DNA from: Omphiscola glabra
Lineage: Eukaryota > Mollusca > Gastropoda > Lymnaeidae
Assembly: GCA_964017045.1 (NCBI GenBank)
Contig: OZ024807.1
Coordinates: 18,135,813-18,199,812, forward strand
Reading direction: 5' to 3'
Length of the DNA stretch: 64,000 bases
Shown here: in pieces, positions 60,966 to 64,000 of the stretch
Position numbering within the stretch: the stretch's first letter is position 1
Layout: the number at the start of each line of letters is the position of its first letter
Notes under the pieces: generated by a model
What the model was told of the DNA's origin: nothing
The model's input: the letters and a program-made list of their open reading frames with translations, nothing else
The model's database searches: none
Translations under genes and position numbers: made by a program

Positions 60966-61134
60966 ATTCAATTAGGTATTCTAAATGACGCTCTGAAAAT
61001 TACGCTGCATTGAGATTTTTTTAGTAGGGTCGCGCTAACCGTCTTAGCGTTTTCCCCATCGTATTTGTTGTACTGGAAGCAACGGATTTAGAAAGTACTG
61101 ATGTAGATCTTTATTCTGATATTGTTTTGCAATT
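60966..61134 (+). repeat. left arm of a long inverted repeat
   Basis: Includes AGGTATTCTAAATGACGCTC, CTAACCGTCTTAGC and GGAAGCAACGGATTTAGAAA. The same words appear reverse-complemented and in reversed order at 63350-63518, with roughly 85-90% identity by eye. Confidence 0.85.
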
Positions 61135-61448
61135 TTAAAAATAAAAATTTCAGTTTAAAAACATTGATTTAAGAATTAAAAATGAATTTTCTAGCAGATA
61201 CCATCATTTTACATTTGTTAAAAATTGATTTTAAGAAAGACAATCCATTTTATAATAAAACTGTTATTATTTTGGTAATGGCCCGTTGATGGAGCTTAAG
61301 CGGTTAGATTAGGAAACACGTCATCAAAATTCTAAAAAAAAAACTTTTGCGTGTTCAGCCATTGGCGGCATGCGAGTAAGAAAATTACAAGTTGAAGAAG
61401 CTGACTGTTTTGGATAAGCCGTTTTGCTAAATTTAGTGCCTTTTCCAT

Positions 61449-62500
61449 GGATTTTAAAACTGCCATAGGTAAGTTAAAACATTAATTTATACATTTCATT
61501 CTTATTTATCTCAAAAGAAGCTTTTTATTTTTTGCATTCATGATTTAGTGTCGGCACTTTTGGGCGTATCGTTAATTGTTCCAATGTTTCTCAAGTTTCT
61601 TCCAAATCATCTGCTAGCCTTATTTTAAAATTCCCTGTATTTAATTTACGCATAGGAACACTTTAAAGGATTGCATAACTATTTAAATCAGATGTTTAAA
61701 TGTTTAATTAGATTTTTTTTTATATTTGAGCATGCATTAAGAAAGACCAGTAATTCATTAAAATGTTAGTATCATATCGATTCCCGAATAGTCATTGAAT
61801 GGCGCCATCCATTCATTATGAATGTTTTTTTGGGGCACAGTATTATTTTCACTAAGGTGAACATCAACTTCTGTTTTTATTAATTTTTGTTAATTTTTCG
61901 GTTATAACAGAATTTTTCATAATCAGTTTTACTCATCTGTTTTTTAAAATGAAGTTATAGTATAAGATTTACAATACAGATTAGGGGCAAGATAAATGTG
62001 ATTGAACAAAATTGCCTCCCCCCCTTTCATAAATGGTAGAGGCCAAAAGAAATATTCTTACTTAGCTCTATTATATCAGGCCTATATTTTCATTATATTA
62101 TATTTCAGTGGATGAGATATACAACCTATAGACTGCTTTCAACATAAAGGAAAGGGGAGAAGCATAGCATTACCTAAACAGATCATCAGAAACAACAGTC
62201 ATCAAATGATGCACTTATCTTAATTCCGAGAAGGCAATCATCCATGATCAACGGTTAGTATATTTTAGTAGCAGTATTTTGTTTACTGATAGCTTACAAA
62301 ATCACATATGCATGCTAAGTTGATTGAAATGAATATTATAATAATAATATGAATGTTTTCTAGCCATACTAATTCCGGACTAATAAAAAAAATGCTCTTA
62401 TTAACAGGTTTTCGGCTACTGGATTGCAGACATTTTTCCTGACACCATGGAGATCAATGAGTCCAAAACTAACACTCACTCTCGGTACACGATCGACACA
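61449..62500 (+). other. possible spliced non-coding transcript or element between the inverted repeats
   Basis: ATGGATTTTAAAACTGCCAT is followed by a strong donor (AG|GTAAGTT at 61471). A good acceptor (TATATTTCAG) ends at about 62109, a donor-like ACG|GTTAGT lies at about 62254, and an acceptor (TTATTAACAG) ends at about 62408. Joined, they give only a 14-residue frame before a stop. Either a non-coding RNA or chance. Confidence 0.2.
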
Positions 62501-63349
62501 GTCCTGTATGGATAAGGCATTGGAACCCTGCATCCTGGATGACTTCCTCAACATGGATATAAGCTTAATTTCATTTAAAAAAGTTGTGTTTCTGTGGGTA
62601 TTATTCTTACAAATTTTTCACCAAGTTGTCTTCTTGAAACATTTAAAGCTTCTTGACAAAGTTTAGTCAACACATTCAAAAGAAGAAAAAAAATCGTCAG
62701 ATTCTTATACATCTGATTCATGGTAATGGTATGATGAGTTAAATATACTTTGAAACAGACTTCAACCATACATTTCACATAGGTATAAAATTCAAAGTAT
62801 TTTAAATTAAATCTAGTGACAATATCCCAATGTGGGCCAGTAAGCTTCAAATAAATAAGAGCAATACAACAAAACAATTGACATTGTCATTAAAACAATA
62901 TCCTTTTAAATTGTTAAATTTAAAATGACACTGTAATTTTAAATTGGATGCACTTAGAATGACACATGTGAAAAATGAAATTATCATTTATGTTTATAAA
63001 GTGAAAAATATTTGATGAACCAGCTTTTTAAAAAAATCAGTTAAAATCTATTGCCTTTAAAGCTAGGAATTTTTGACTTCTCACAAAATGTAATCCATTC
63101 TACCCTACAACCATTTTTTTTATCACCCCTTGGCCTTGGTACCAAAACAATCACAACTTGTTTTTATAATTCTATTAGTAGCACTTTCAGCTACAGCAGC
63201 ATCAGATTTAAAAAGTTTGTCTTCTTCTCGCCCTTAACAGTGTGAGAGTCCCAACAGCAAATGGACATTGCAATATACACAATTTATAATTGTTTTCTCA
63301 CCAAGTTAAGATGTAAGAAATTCTTCAAATTTTTAGTCAAATGACTTCA

Positions 63350-63518
63350 AATTGCAAACCAATATCAGAATAAAGATCTACATCAGTACTTTCTAAATCC
63401 GTTGCTTCCAGTCCAACAAATACGATGGGACAAATGCTAAGACGGTTAACGCTACCCTACTAGAAAAATCTAAGTGCAGCGTAATTTTCAGAGCGTCATT
63501 TAGAATACCTATTCAAAT
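63350..63518 (-). repeat. right arm of the long inverted repeat
   Basis: Reverse complement of 60966-61134, e.g. TTTCTAAATCCGTTGCTTCC and GAGCGTCATTTAGAATACCT. Arms plus the 2.2 kb between them span 2.55 kb, compatible with a DNA element or with two opposite insertions of one repeat. Confidence 0.85.
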
Positions 63519-64000
63519 TTTTTGTCAAATGACTTCATAGTTGCTGCCCTAACAGACATAGTACTAGTTAATTTTATTAACAGACTTTTATAAGTATCAT
63601 CAGATGTACAGTCAGTTCAGTAAAAGAATCATAATTAACTGACAGATTCTTAAAACCATTTATGGCTATATTTAAAAGACATGATATAAATTTTACGTAC
63701 ATACCTTGCTTCTTAATTTTTTATGAATAAAAAAAAAAAAAGAATATGAAATTCCTTCGTTATTATGAACATGACTTACTGAGATAATCCTTTTGTTCTT
63801 GTAAATTGATTTTCATTATTACTAATGCATAGTTGATGATTCCTGCAGATTTTATACTTGTATAAATGTTCTTAAGAAGTTGGGAATTTTAAATTTTCGG
63901 AGCGAAAGTGACCATTTTTATAATTATTATTGAGCAGAATTTTGTTTCCTAAACCTTAGTATGTTGCTTTATTATTAAAAAGATTAGCATGTTCTACAAT
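63519..64000. other. intron or intergenic AT-rich end of the window
   Basis: No exon, repeat or transposon end recognised. Confidence 0.4.

Noticed and set aside
62369..62666. Protein-coding exon at 62409 onward
   Set aside because: A good acceptor precedes it, but the frame joined from upstream exon-like segments stops early and the sequence resembles no protein known to me.

Overview
The window is eukaryotic and almost certainly from a gastropod mollusc. It is AT-rich, its genes are split by GT-AG introns, and most of it is transposon debris and tandem repeats. A Toll-like receptor with one C-terminal cysteine cluster, and short hAT elements whose ends match the SPIN (rodent URR1) family, fit a snail. 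The species cannot be named from the sequence alone.

Four host genes are supported. (1) The 5' end of an unnamed gene for a very acidic protein, minus strand, exons 1383-1434 and 1-232, running off the left edge. (2) A complete TMEM192 orthologue, plus strand, six coding exons between 6780 and 13353, 280 codons. (3) A complete Toll-like receptor, plus strand, three coding exons between 45731 and 49364, 856 codons. (4) The first coding exon of GTF2H5 (TFIIH subunit TTDA), plus strand, 60216-60323; its second coding exon was not found before the right edge. The four encode unrelated functions (lysosomal membrane protein, innate immune receptor, transcription/repair factor, unknown) and show no sign of working as a unit.

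Layout: 1-13.4 kb holds the acidic-protein gene and TMEM192, separated by a miniature transposon nested in its own relative, a decayed transposase and other short elements. From 13.36 to 31.49 kb lies a stack of six different tandem repeat families (about 20, 87, 22, 38, 28 and 47 bp). It ends in an 11.7-kb array of about 248 copies of a 47-bp monomer, whose single-base variant changes from left to right. From 31.5 to 44.9 kb is a transposon belt: SPIN-like hAT elements, other hAT miniature elements with 8-bp target duplications, a GC-rich element between direct repeats, and a decayed reverse transcriptase. The TLR follows at 45-49.8 kb. From 50 to 60 kb come more minisatellites, large tetranucleotide arrays and the 3' end of an L2-like LINE with its terminal hairpin. 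The last 4 kb hold GTF2H5 exon 1 and a pair of about 165-bp inverted repeats 2.2 kb apart.

The features most worth a second look are the directional organisation of the 47-bp array, the SPIN-like elements (one in a TLR intron with a perfect target duplication), the self-nested miniature transposon with its empty site still visible, and the TLR's acidic N-terminal extension and altered BB loop.
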